DNA of 15,622 bases, from contig JADGJC010000591.1 in assembly GCA_027596075.1 (NCBI GenBank), forward strand, positions 1 to 15,622, in the 5' to 3' direction. The stretch comes from Rhizophlyctis rosea. Lineage: Eukaryota > Chytridiomycota > Chytridiomycetes > Rhizophlyctidales > Rhizophlyctidaceae. Positions 1 to 8,613 of the stretch are shown piece by piece. Numbering within the stretch: position 1 is the stretch's first letter; each line of letters begins with the position of its first letter. Both the position numbers and the translations under genes were made by a program. The notes under the pieces are model-generated. The model ran no database searches, was not told the DNA's origin, and saw nothing but the letters and a program-made list of their open reading frames with translations.

Positions 1-178
1 GAAAAGCATAGCAGGGCGCCCGTTGGCTTTTCATGCCCGTTGAGCGCTCATTGGGCATATGGTTGATTTTGGGATGCAAGACACGATTGAGCTAGGAGCA
101 GACACCACAATACACAACTCATTTCATATGTTAAAGTCAAATACTACAGCGAAATTATCTACTTCCTTGAGCCCACCT

Positions 179-661
179 TCACCAACACCCTTCAATACGC
201 AGCATCCTCAAACCAAACATGCTTGCGCACCGTCCACAACTGATCGTATCTACAAAAAGCTGCGCGGACAGGGAACTCTGGAACCTTGGGATAAACCACC
301 TCCGCATGAAGTATTTGTCTGAGATGTGGACCCTGAGGTTGAGCAGATCGGGTATGGGCGTGAAAACGGTGTATAGATCGTTTTCTTCGTCAGCTAGGAT
401 GTATGGCATTTTGAGGGAGAAGTGGGCCAGGCGCGTTTTGGCGCGAAGGAATGCTTTGGCGCAGGCGAGGGATCCTGTAGATTGATGCGAAGTTAGTGAG
501 GGTTGGTGCACCAAGATGAATGCAAAACTGTTGACGGCCTCACCTGTACGGACAGATTCCGCACGAAAGAATTTGCTCGTTTGGGCAAGAGCGAGTTTTG
601 TGCGTGGATCGTGGACGTTGCCATATATGCGGAACCATAGCTCGTTTGGAAGCTTCTTCAT
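179..661 (-). CDS. Copy A: two-exon F-box-like protein
   Basis: Exon 1 is 661-544 and exon 2 is 474-179; the spliced product is 137 aa. The first 40 residues form a degenerate F-box: L-P-N-E-L-W-F-R-I near residues 4-12, then K-L-A-L-A-Q-T-S-K-F-F-R-A-E. F-boxes bind Skp1 in SCF ubiquitin ligases; no LRR, WD40 or Kelch repeat follows. The intron (475-543, 69 nt) has GTGAGG at its donor, a CTAAC branch-like site and a CTACAG acceptor, in phase 1 after the Gly codon as in every paralogue. It is a multiple of three and lacks stops, so retention would give a 160-aa protein. The start is ATG at 661 in an ACC-ATG context. Exon 2 shares A-F-L-R-A-K-x-R-L and L-L-N-L-R-V-H-I-S with copy B, its closest relative and head-to-head neighbour. 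The C-terminal part has no recognised domain. Role in ubiquitination is inferred from the motif only. Confidence 0.75.
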   Translation of the reverse strand: MKKLPNELWFRIYGNVHDPRTKLALAQTSKFFRAESVRTGEAVNSFAFILVHQPSLTSHQSTGSLACAKAFLRAKTRLAHFSLKMPYILADEENDLYTVFTPIPDLLNLRVHISDKYFMRRWFIPRFQSSLSAQLFVDTISCGRCASMFGLRMLRIEGCW

Positions 662-1792
662 GGTGAGACTCGTTGCAGGTTGTATCTATTTAAATGCAGT
701 CCTTAGCGGCCCTGTTTATCACGATTAAGCTTTGACGCACGCAGGAGTTAGCGCATATCATATGGACGTCAGAGAACCTTCTTCGTGCCAGAGTATTACC
801 TCTTCAATCTTCCGGAAATGCGGAGGGAAAGATTCGACAATGGTTTGCCCGCGTTGGGTGGCAGACGCAGGACTGTGTAAAAGTGAAGGGGAACGGGTGT
901 GTTCGGACTTCTTATATGGTAGACTGTGCGATTGGCTTGTGCAGGGTTATGCGAGACCTGTTTTATGCTCATTGCACAGACACGCTTGTCACTCGGTGCA
1001 TGTAATGAGTTCTGCACAATGATCTTTGCGTTGATACCGCATGAGCGTTCATGCGCATGTCACGCGCACATGTTTCATCGAATTTGAAATCCTATGTGTG
1101 ACGGGTGAAATCTTCCCGGCCGGGCCGGAATGATTTGAAGAAACAGCCGAGACTTCGTTCATGATGGAACCCATTCTACTTTGCACCCACATCATGTGTC
1201 ATTGCGACGTCATTAGTCGGCAGACTTCTGCCGCTACTACCCGCGTTCACACTTCACACCCCAAGATTGGAATTATGTATCAACTTCTTCAACCCTTTCT
1301 GTGTTTGAAGGTTGCGATGATTGAATGCAGAGAATCGGGTTATTTCGTCGGTGCGATGCGAAATGGAAGGAATAACCGCGCCATGTAACATGCACGATCC
1401 GGCCAGACATGACTCGTATCTAAATGTCCGGACTGAAACACAGCAGGCGTGCAATCGGAGCACGTGAAGGGCTTCAGTGAGACCGCTCTAGGTCAACCTT
1501 TGCCATAGATTTCCATTTTGGCACGATACGCTGCCGTCTCAGCCGATGTGAATGGGTGGTCTGACAAAGGGATGCAATCAAACTTTTTGCGTGCAAACTT
1601 CAACTATTCAAAATCTCCAAGAAGCGAAGGAAGTAAAGGAGCAAGATCTGCGCTCAATTGTACACTCACCAACGAAGAGTAGGACCTGTATGTTGTTGTA
1701 AGCTGATTCACAAATACTCATCAGAAGATTGATCTTTTAATGCTCTGTTCCCAATAGTCAACTAAGTGCGGCCCCGTCACTACATTCGTAAT
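662..1792. other. Intergenic spacer between divergent copies A and B
   Basis: This 1.1 kb holds the promoters of two genes read away from each other. An A/T-rich TATTTAAAT lies at 687-695, 26-34 nt before the A start; its use as a TATA element is a guess. A 10-bp palindrome CCCGGCCGGG sits at 1115-1124 and a CACGTG E-box-like hexamer near 1460. GACGTCA-like words occur near 764 and 1206. Open frames of 69-96 codons occur on both strands, but they overlap each other and resemble nothing I know, so I do not call a gene. Confidence 0.5.
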
Positions 1793-2247
1793 ATGATGGC
1801 CCTCCCACCGGAGCTGTTGCTGCACATCTCCAAAGAACTCCATGATCCGCGCACGAAACTGGCACTTGCGCAGACCAGCCGATTGCTCCGTGCGGGAGCT
1901 ACTCGTACGGGTAGGTAGTCGTCAAGATCATGCTGATCGCGAAGTCTCAAGATTTAACCATGAACGCAGGTGCTCTGGACTGCACCAAAGGCTTTCTCCG
2001 AGCCAAAAGACAACTGGCAACCTTCTCTCTCGTGGAGCCAGAGATCTTTGACATGAGCGACCTGCCTTCCATCATTCCGGAACTGCTGAACATCAGGGTT
2101 CGCATTTCAAATGAATACATTGCGGGACGCCACTACATTCCTGGTCAACCACAGAGGCCCGTGTACACATGCGTCAGCACGTTTACAAGCAACAACGGGA
2201 CGGGTCCCCTACTGACTACTGAGAGTGCAATGGGAGTGAAGAGCTAG
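1793..2247 (+). CDS. Copy B: two-exon F-box-like protein, the only copy on the plus strand
   Basis: Exon 1 is 1793-1910 and exon 2 is 1970-2247; the product is 131 aa. Two ATGs stand side by side (1793 and 1796). The first gives the same exon-1 length as copy A, so I prefer it. Residues 4-40 carry L-P-P-E-L-L-L-H-I and H-D-P-R-T-K-L-A-L-A-Q-T-S-R, the degenerate F-box, nearly the same as in A. The intron (59 nt, GTAGGT to CGCAG) is in phase 1 after Gly and has an in-frame TAG at once, so retention would truncate the protein. Exon 2 opens with G-A-L-D-C-T-K-G-F-L-R-A-K and later shows L-L-N-I-R-V-R-I-S-N-E-Y, matching A. The last 35 residues are Thr/Ser-rich and match no paralogue well. F-box function is inferred from the motif; residues at the Trp position (Leu here) and after Q-T-S-R (L-L) differ from the family. 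Confidence 0.75.
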
Positions 2248-2754
2248 GATGAGTTTGCAAGTTCCTTGAAGAGTTGCTAGCTAGTAAATTCTAGTCGCAT
2301 TGTGCTGTATCCAATCGCGTGAAAGTCCTTCCGCTGAAAGTTTTTGATCAAATCAATGACCGTTGTGAAGCAATGGTTTCTTGCTGAAAAGCGTGATGAA
2401 AAGTGTCAACGTCTTTCATCTTTCGCGGCAGCTCATGTTTACGTCTTGCTGGATGTATTGAGAACTTCAGCCAGGCTACATTCACTTGTTGGCAACGGTT
2501 TCATTACTGTGCAATGTGTTCACGACTCTGCGGCTTCCATTCGGACCTGTAACTCAAAGATAACCGATATGCGCTCCAATCGCCTTGGGAAAGATGCACT
2601 CAGTGTTCGCAATCTCCCATATCTCCTGTTCGGTGTAAACACAAATAGATAACAAGGAGCATGCTGAAGGAGCATGCTGACATGACATCGACCTCAACAT
2701 CTTCTTCCAGTCATTGGCATTTACATATAGACGGTATAATCTGGTCTCCTCGAG
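2248..2754. other. Intergenic spacer between convergent copies B and C
   Basis: The 3' ends of B (plus) and C (minus) face each other here. Apart from a 13-bp tandem duplication at 2654-2679 I see no motif, RNA or repeat. The open frame at 2344-2652 (102 codons) has no recognisable domain and lies in a region expected to hold only 3' ends, so it is not called. Confidence 0.5.
2654..2679. repeat. 13-bp perfect tandem duplication
   Basis: The unit AAGGAGCATGCTG occurs twice without a gap (2654-2666 and 2667-2679). Each unit contains the palindrome GCATGC. It lies between the converging 3' ends of copies B and C and is probably a small slippage duplication. Confidence 0.9.
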
Positions 2755-3154
2755 TCAGGCGTTCTGTTCAAAGATTGTACGCAGGGCCTCTTGAGGAGCG
2801 TATAGCAGGTGATCCCTTGAATATGTCCAACATTGGAACTGCCATCGCGGGGAAATGCGCACTACCATGCTACAGCAAGCCAATCCTATGTGGATTTCCG
2901 GAATAGCAAGGGAGAAGGTTGCAAGACGTTTGTATCCGTGGAGAAAGGTTTTAGTGCAATCCAGAACTCCTGCATGATTGATGTTATTGATGAGACCCCG
3001 TGCACCCCCATGGGATGGATGTTGCTTGGCATACCTGAACGTATAGCTTCGTCGCGGAAGAATCGACATGTCTGCGCCAGAGAAAGTCTGGATTGTGGAT
3101 CATGGATATAATGATTGGAAATGTGTAGCCAAAGTTCGTTGGGAGGGTCGGCAT
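2755..3154 (-). pseudogene. Copy C: F-box-like paralogue with a 1-nt frameshift after the start codon
   Basis: An ATG at 3154 begins with the family start M-P-T-L-P, but the next codons are out of frame: one base is missing in the Asn codon of L-P-N-E-L-W. The correct frame then continues P-N-E-L-W-L-H-I ... D-P-Q-S-R-L-S-L-A-Q-T-C-R-F-F-R-D-E to the conserved phase-1 junction at 3035. That frame has no ATG upstream: it opens at 3197 with TTG after a TAA at 3200-3198. The intron (2970-3034, 65 nt, GTATGC to TGCAG) is intact, and exon 2 (2969-2755) reads G-V-L-D-C-T-K-T-F-L-H ... P-Q-E-A-L-R-T-I-F-E to a stop. Everything but the single base looks healthy, so this is a recent break, a sequencing error, or a gene using a distant start. 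Copy E is its nearest relative in exon 1. Confidence 0.7.
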
Positions 3155-4210
3155 TGTTGACGCAAATCTGAAGGGAGTTGCGTTCTTTCCCTTCCAATTA
3201 GCAAAGCATTTGGGCAGAGAGGGACGACTCGTGCACCGGAAGAGAACACTAACCCCAAAGTTTACGATCAAAGGAAGAGTTCCGTATGCGCTTGATATGG
3301 TGAGACAGGACACTGACCAGTATCCTTGACGTCTGCTGACTATGGACAATACGGGAAATAACCGGGAGGAAAGAAGTGAAGTAGGGAAGGGAGAACTTGA
3401 GCCGAGAGACGAGGGGCGTTCACTCCCTTCATGAAGTTCCGGCATCATCTCATGAGCTTGAAACCATGATGTAGCTTCCAAGTCTTGCACTGAAAGTCGA
3501 TGCTATTCCTGTAGTTTCCATGCATGGGCAATTCATGCAATGTGATCATGTGATGTGACGAGATTCATGGTGGCACTGCCTACACTTATTCCCACGTCAC
3601 GCGTTTCGCGGGGGTTTTGCTAAAGCGAAACATGATAGGACCCTTGGTTTCGTAGATTGTCGCGAGGAGCCGTATGTCCAAAATGTGGTTTCTGGACATC
3701 ACGAGAATTGGGGTGATCGCAAAATTGATAGATTACTTATCCTCTAGATTGATGAGTCCCACTTCCAGAAAGTTAGTCAAGCACAGAAACGCATACAATA
3801 CCACCAGGCATGATGACCCAAACTGCATCCTTTCGCTATTGGATAATGGCAATTCCATAGGACAAGGGGGTTGGCAGGATAGAAATCATAGGTGCGTCCC
3901 ATGCGGTAGGGTTGATTGTACGAGCTGAGAACCTGTTCAGGCGCATAATGGCCGTGATGCTCGACGGCAAACTGCGAAGTCTCAAACTGATGCAGCTGTG
4001 TCCCGCCTCCACTGTCCCAAATGTAGAAATGACTTCTCCTCCCTCCTCCCCCAATTATACCCCCATTGCAAGGACCACGGCCAATTCATCGAACAGATTC
4101 AAAGGACTGAGAATGCCTGTGTCTATGAGGTGATTGCGGAGGCATGAGAGAATTTAATCTTCCAATTACCCACAGCGCCGCCTCCATCTCCACGGATCCG
4201 TTTGGTTGCA

Positions 4211-4225
4211 ATGATCTTAGATCAT
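4211..4225. repeat. Short perfect inverted repeat
   Basis: ATGATCT and AGATCAT flank a single T (15 bp in all). It could be a dimeric protein-binding site; the arms are too short to make a convincing RNA hairpin terminator. It lies about 120 bp past the possible end of D. Confidence 0.6.
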
Positions 4226-4250
4226 CACCCCACTATGATACGACCGACTA

Positions 4251-4262
4251 TGTTGCGCAACA
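4251..4262. repeat. 12-bp perfect palindrome TGTTGCGCAACA
   Basis: A fully self-complementary 12-mer whose core TTGCGCAA resembles the palindromic bZIP (C/EBP-type) recognition core. The same TTGCGCAA core, in part, lies in the upstream blocks of copies F, H and I. Whether it is bound here is unknown; it is about 1.1 kb before copy C and just past copy D. Confidence 0.6.
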
Positions 4263-4427
4263 CTGATAGTATGGATTAAATGTACACGTCCATTCCTTGA
4301 GAACATCAGCATACTGGCCCCTCCCTCTTCTCAAATATCAATCAAACTCGCGGTACTGCCCATTCCAACATAACCTTTGAGACCAGCAACAGTCTACTTC
4401 GTGCTATTCCTTTTTCCAAAATCTGTC

Positions 4428-4784
4428 TCAATGGACTCTGGCAGACCATGGGATTCGGCGAAGGCAGTATATTTCTGAAATATTGATTGTCATGCATATT
4501 TCCATTCCACCAAGTTCGACGATGTAGGGAATGGCGGGACGGAAAGTGCTCAGTCGGCTGTGGGCGTGGAGGAAGCCTTTGGTGCAGTCTAGAGCTCCTG
4601 CCCAATGCATAGTAGAGGAGATGAGTCTTTGAAGAAGCACTTCTTTCCGCTAAACAGTCATACCTGTGTGCATTGCCTCCGCGCGGATACATCGCACTGT
4701 TTGCATCAAAGCGAGTCTTGCGCGCGGGTGCCGTACAAAGTTTTCGAAGATGTGCGACCAGAGCTCGTTTGAAAGGTTGGGCAT
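4428..4784 (-). CDS. Copy D: two-exon F-box-like protein, probably frameshifted near its end
   Basis: Exon 1 is 4784-4664, exon 2 is 4597-4428; as read the product is 96 aa, short for the family (124-137 aa). I start at ATG 4784, which gives M-P-N-L-S-N-E-L-W and the family exon length; the frame is open further upstream. The F-box-like part reads F-V-R-H-P-R-A-R-L-A-L-M-Q-T-V-R-C-I-R-A-E. The intron (4598-4663, 66 nt, GTATGA to GGCAG) is in phase 1. Exon 2 opens G-A-L-D-C-T-K-G-F-L-H, then stops at 4428 after S-A-R-V-H. In the next frame the sequence continues from about 4450 to 4342 with Q-S-P-L-R-Q-I-L-E-K, which matches Q-E-A-L-R-T-I-F-E at the end of copy C. A 1-nt change near 4435-4470 is therefore likely. 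In exon 1 it shares the 16-mer CCGCGCGGATACATCG (plus strand) with copy G, its closest relative. Confidence 0.65.
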
Positions 4785-5383
4785 CGCGGAACTTTTGGAG
4801 CTATTGTGAGGAGGAATGATGGAGGTTTTGCTAAGTGCTGTACCGCTGGATTGGGAAACTCTTGTACTTGGCAGCATACTCGGAAACGGGGCACAAAGAA
4901 CAATGACACATTTAGAATAAAGTTGGGCTATATGGTGTGTCGCGGACGCAGACTTTGAAAATCACATGGAAGATCTTCAATAGTGTCGATCCTTGGATCT
5001 GCAAATGGAAAACAAATGTCCTGACTGCGGCTTAGAGGATGGGCCTACGCAGGTCAATCTTTCGTTGTGATTTGCGGGCTTGATAGTTCATCCCAAATGA
5101 TGTGCGTTAATTTTCGATGATTTACTCACATTTTCCTTTGCGAGGTTTACAAATGATTGTCCATGATGTCAACACTTCGACATAGACAGCTGTCCTGCTT
5201 CTATTTCTCCTCCCCCGTTCCCACCTTCTCGCAAAGTTACAACAGTTGCTTCATTCGTGGTGAGGTGCAGTCTGGTGTCTGGGGAATTTGACTTGGACTA
5301 ATCGTTCTCATTCGTTTACCTACAAGACGAAGGATTGTTCTCAAAGCTCCGAAATCACCATTCACAACACCAGAGCAAGCACA
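4785..5383. other. Divergent spacer between copy D and the MATH-BTB gene
   Basis: D is read leftward and the MATH-BTB gene rightward, so this 0.6 kb must hold both promoters. A pyrimidine-rich stretch (about 5200-5230, TTTCTCCTCCCCCGTTCCC) lies about 170 nt before the MATH-BTB start, as is common near fungal transcription starts. No clear TATA element, RNA gene or repeat was seen. Confidence 0.5.
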
Positions 5384-6496
5384 ATGGGATTTGCCGCATC
5401 GAAACAATCGCAATACACTCAAACCGAGAGCAGCTACCCTCCTGCAGGAATCATCACCATTCCAACAGGAGGCCCGCTAACGAATACCTGGCAACATGAA
5501 CATCGTTTCCCCATGGTACGCAGCGAGCTGATCTCGTTCTCATTCGAAGGCGCAGAAATAAAGAGAATGCGGTCTAAACGGTTCGGTCCTATCGAGTCGC
5601 AATGGTTCATTTCACTTGATTTCAAGCCGAAGACGGAGTCGAAGGAGGCTGTAGTCGGTATTTATTGTTCGGTGGCGAAAAATGCCAAGGAGGGGCAAAC
5701 GGGATCTCAGTGGAAGAGGGTCATAACTTCGCTGCAAATGACCTTGCATGACTGTGCTACGAACAAGCCATTCATGTACTGAAGGGGGATAACGAATACG
5801 TGGGTCGAGGGTGGGTGTATTCCATGGCGGACTTTACGCAATACTTAGCTCCTGAGGGGTCATTTTGGGTGAAGATGGAAGTGGAATGGGAATGCACCAA
5901 GTTTCGTCGAACGACCAGCATTTTCCTTCCCTTTCAAATCCTTCGTCCTCGACAGATCTCTTTCGGACGTCATTCTGCGCATAGGCCCAAGCAACGATAC
6001 AAATGGGCAGGATACAGAACTCCCGGCTCACAAGTTAGTCCTTGCAAGCCGAAGCGACTACTTTCGCGCTCTGTTCTCCAGCGGTATGACGGGACCGGGT
6101 TCGTCATCGGACTCCTTCAACATCACAATCCACATTACGGAGTTCTCCCTTACCACCATCCAATCCCTGCTCAAATTCATATACACCAATGGTCTTGCAC
6201 AGCACCAACCACCTGACCTCACCTCCCGCCTCGAGCTTATCCGTGCCGCCGACTTCTACCAGATGGAAGACCTCCACCTCCTTGTGGCAAATGAAATCAT
6301 CAAGAAGGACTTGAAGATGTTGACCGCCATTAGGATAGCAAGCTGGGCAAACATGTATAAGGGTGTTTGTAAGGTGCTGGCGGACAAGGTGAAGGACTAC
6401 GTAGCGTCGCAATGGGAAGAGTTCATGCAAAATGAGGAGTTCCGCGAGACGGTAAAGGAGTTCGGGGCGGATGTGGTTTGTGATATGTACGAGTGA
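5384..6496 (+). CDS. MATH-BTB domain protein with two opposite frame shifts (or an unusual intron)
   Basis: MATH-BTB proteins are substrate adaptors of Cullin3 ubiquitin ligases: MATH binds the substrate and BTB binds Cul3 and dimerises. The start ATG 5384 has a good context (GCACAATGGG). The MATH part runs in one frame to 5782 (W-Q-H-E-H-R-F; W-K-R-V-I-T-S-L-Q-M-T-L-H). Its tail continues in a second frame (about 5764-5900: H-V-L-K-G-D-N-E-Y, G-W-V-Y-S-M-A-D-F, F-W-V-K-M-E-V-E-W). The BTB part then returns to the first frame: L-D-R-S-L-S-D-V-I-L, A-H-K-L-V-L-A-S-R-S-D-Y-F, L-F-S-S-G-M, L-L-K-F-I-Y-T-N-G, and a BACK-like helical end to TGA at 6494. An intron 5776-5901 (GTACTG to CCAAG, 126 nt) would restore a 328-aa frame but delete the MATH tail. 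Two compensating indels, or sequence errors, fit better. Confidence 0.75.
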
Positions 6497-7189
6497 GGCA
6501 GGTGGGAAAGGCGGGACTCGCAAACGGGGCGAGAACAAACGACCGGTGACTAGCGTAGCATCTGGTAGTGATTGTGAACAACATGTACAGTATGTATCTC
6601 TTTGCTGTCCATGCTTGCATTCCTGGAGGCCGAGAAAGTAGGATGAGCTTTGAATGAAATGGGCAAAGCGCATCCCCCCGCATACCGATATACGCGACTG
6701 TGCGGAGCAGGATGGCAGATTTAGTTATCTTTGCGTGGGTCACTTGATGAGGGCAGCATAAATTTCTTTCTCATAGTGATCTAACCCATATTGGTTACTG
6801 TTGCGACACTGCTATCCATCCATGTGTGATTCAAATTGTGAGGTTGGGTGAATATGCAACGTGTTATTGAAGAGGTACGTGGGATGAAGCTGAACACTAC
6901 CAATTCCAGCACTAGTAGGGCAAGAGCAAGATAGTGGAGCTGATATTCTTCATACACAAACTGCCTTTTGCTGGGTGATCTTTTCTACTGGCTATCTTCG
7001 TCTGAATCACTATCACGCACGAAGTTCGAGGGTTCAAAACGGTATTGGAATTGGTGCACGGGGTAGCGATTTACAGGGGCGGAATGCACATGCCAGCCTC
7101 TGCGAACAGCCGCAACCATCCTTCCCCTTTACATATGGAACGCATTAATTACCGAACATAAGCATGTCAAGGTTTCATTGAAGACAAAC
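6497..7189. other. Spacer between convergent MATH-BTB gene and copy E
   Basis: Both neighbouring genes end here, so the 0.7 kb should contain their 3' untranslated regions. I see no gene, repeat or RNA. The words GTTCGAGGGTTCAAAAC near 7023 look like a tRNA T-loop but have no T-stem or acceptor stem. A CATATG lies at 7132. Confidence 0.5.
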
Positions 7190-7655
7190 TCACCGCTCTG
7201 ATTGTGCAGCCCACCCGTGTGGCAACCGACCACTTACTGTGCGATTTATAAGCCTGAACTGCCTGATATAAAGCTGCCCCAACTTGAATGGCTCTTGCGG
7301 GAAATTTGCCGGGTGATGCTTTGGGTAAATGGTGCCAGAAAAGGTGTATGAGGATAGGTCCAACGTGACGTTCCAGCAGTCTTCTTCATCCTGCCAGCAT
7401 TCGGGAATAGGGAGAGAGAAGGTTGCTAGGCGCCTCTGAGCGTGGAGGAAGGCTTTGGTGCAGTACAAAGCTCCTGTATGCAAGAAAGGTGTCAGTGCAA
7501 TTGTGAGTGGAACTAGTGATGTGCTTTTTAGTACCTGAACGCATAGCTTCATCACGGAAGAATTCACAGGTCTGGCCCAAGGCGAGCCTGGATTGGGGGT
7601 CGCGAACGTAGTTGTTGAAAATGTTCAGCCAGAGTTCGTTTGGAAGCGTTGCCAT
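7190..7655 (-). CDS. Copy E: two-exon F-box-like protein
   Basis: Exon 1 is 7655-7535 and exon 2 is 7473-7190; the product is 134 aa. The start ATG 7655 gives M-A-T-L-P-N-E-L-W-L, the cleanest F-box start in the set, followed by R-D-P-Q-S-R-L-A-L-G-Q-T-C-E-F-F-R-D-E-A-M-R-S-G. The intron (7474-7534, 61 nt) runs from GTACTA to ATACAG, with ACTGAC as a possible branch site, in phase 1. Exon 2 opens G-A-L-Y-C-T-K-A-F-L-H-A-Q-R-R-L and carries S-L-P-I-P-E, then P-Q-E-P-F near the conserved tail position. Two good donor-like words lie close to the end: GTAAGT (7237-7232) and GTGAGT (7193-7188), the second overlapping the stop codon. The last residues may therefore be altered by a second intron that I could not place. 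Function is inferred from the F-box-like motif; the C-terminal half is unrecognised. Confidence 0.75.
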
Positions 7656-8613
7656 GTCGGAAAGATATCAAAAAGGACGTCGACTTTGACCGTGGAGCTT
7701 AGAGTCTCGGAAGCTCTTAGCTGCTCTTGAAAGCGGTATATGTTGTCAAAAGGGGGCTGCCAACCGGGATGATAGGCACATTGGTGATATGAGAATAGCT
7801 CAAAATTGAGCAAGATGGCATACCGTTTAACAAATGTGGAGTTGCCGCCGGATACTTTCAGAATGCGAAGATGAGAAGTCGACTCCAAAATGCTTGCGGG
7901 CTAGTTGAATGGCCTTGATCAAGAGACGACTTGGTGTATCACCACTTCATGAACGCTCAGCTACTCAACATGTGCCAGAGATTTGATTTCAGGTCAGCTG
8001 GTCTTAAGCATGAATGACTCAGGCAGGTATGAGTTCGTCATCTGTCGATTAGTGGCACGAGATGTATCAGAGGCAAGGATGCCTCTGTCGGCGTGGATCA
8101 GGTTTCAAATTAGCGTCATTAGGATCAATCTGGGCTTTATCCCTCGAAAGTTCGAACTACTACGCCGCCCGCTTGCTATGTACCGCGCCGCTTGAGTTTC
8201 GGCGATACATACTTCAATAAGGAGCAGAAAGGTCCGGGACCACTATAGCTACTATATCCAAAATACATGATATGGGGTTGTTAAGAAAGAGGATCCAATA
8301 CATATGGAGTCCTGAGGCATATGATCATCAGGCATCATCCGATCACTGTTGCACAGGCTCATCATGCCAAAGCTACGACTCGGGGCTGAAGTCTTATGGT
8401 TTGTTTCAGACTGATTGCTATGCAGATGCTCACATAATGAAGTCTATTGCCAGGCATTATAAAAACAAAAACAAAGAACAACAGGTGAACGGCGCCAGCG
8501 AACACGATAAAAACAAATAAGCCTCAAGCGACGAGCTGCAATCCTATTTCCGAAGAAAAAAACTCACAAGCTCACTCTCCCTCCTGCAAAAATTGACATC
8601 AATGAACGCCATC
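7656..8613. other. Spacer upstream of copy E and downstream of copy F
   Basis: Nearly 1 kb with no family exon on either strand. It holds an 11-bp inverted repeat GGTCCGGGACC (8231-8241), two CATATG sites (8301, 8318) and an A-rich stretch at 8456-8478 (TTATAAAAACAAAAACAAAG), which on the minus strand would lie in the 3' region of F. A frame of 82 codons from ATG 8272 and one of 87 codons overlapping the E start (7888-7625, minus) look random and are not called. Confidence 0.5.

Larger units (their letters stand above)
3155..4427. other. 1.3 kb spacer upstream of copy C and downstream of copy D
   Basis: No family member was found here on either strand: the exon-1 word for T-C-R-F-F-R and the exon-2 word for D-C-T-K-x-F-L are both absent. 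The segment holds a CATGTGATGTGACG stretch near 3548, a CACGTCACGCG stretch near 3594 and two short perfect inverted repeats (4211-4225, 4251-4262). An ATG-started frame of 84 codons at 3674-3928 has no recognisable features and is not called. The tail of D may extend leftward to 4342 in another frame (see copy D). Confidence 0.5.

Noticed and set aside
732..1022. 96-codon plus-strand frame rich in Cys and a 73-codon minus-strand frame over the same bases
   Set aside because: The plus-strand frame starts with TTG rather than ATG, neither shows a known motif, and the two overlap in a promoter region; most likely chance.
3674..3928. 84-codon ATG frame
   Set aside because: No homology recognised, no family splice structure, and its neighbour frames are equally open.
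5720..5784. 65-nt intron (GTCATA to TGAAG) to rejoin the MATH frames
   Set aside because: It fits the frame but has a poor donor and would remove a MATH strand (S-L-Q-M-T-L-H); it also leaves the second frame change unexplained.
6104..6673. 189-codon minus-strand frame
   Set aside because: It is the reverse complement of the BTB domain, whose plus-strand reading has clear conserved motifs.
7015..7045. tRNA-like T-loop word (GGTTCAAAAC)
   Set aside because: No 5-bp T-stem, anticodon arm or acceptor stem can be formed around it.
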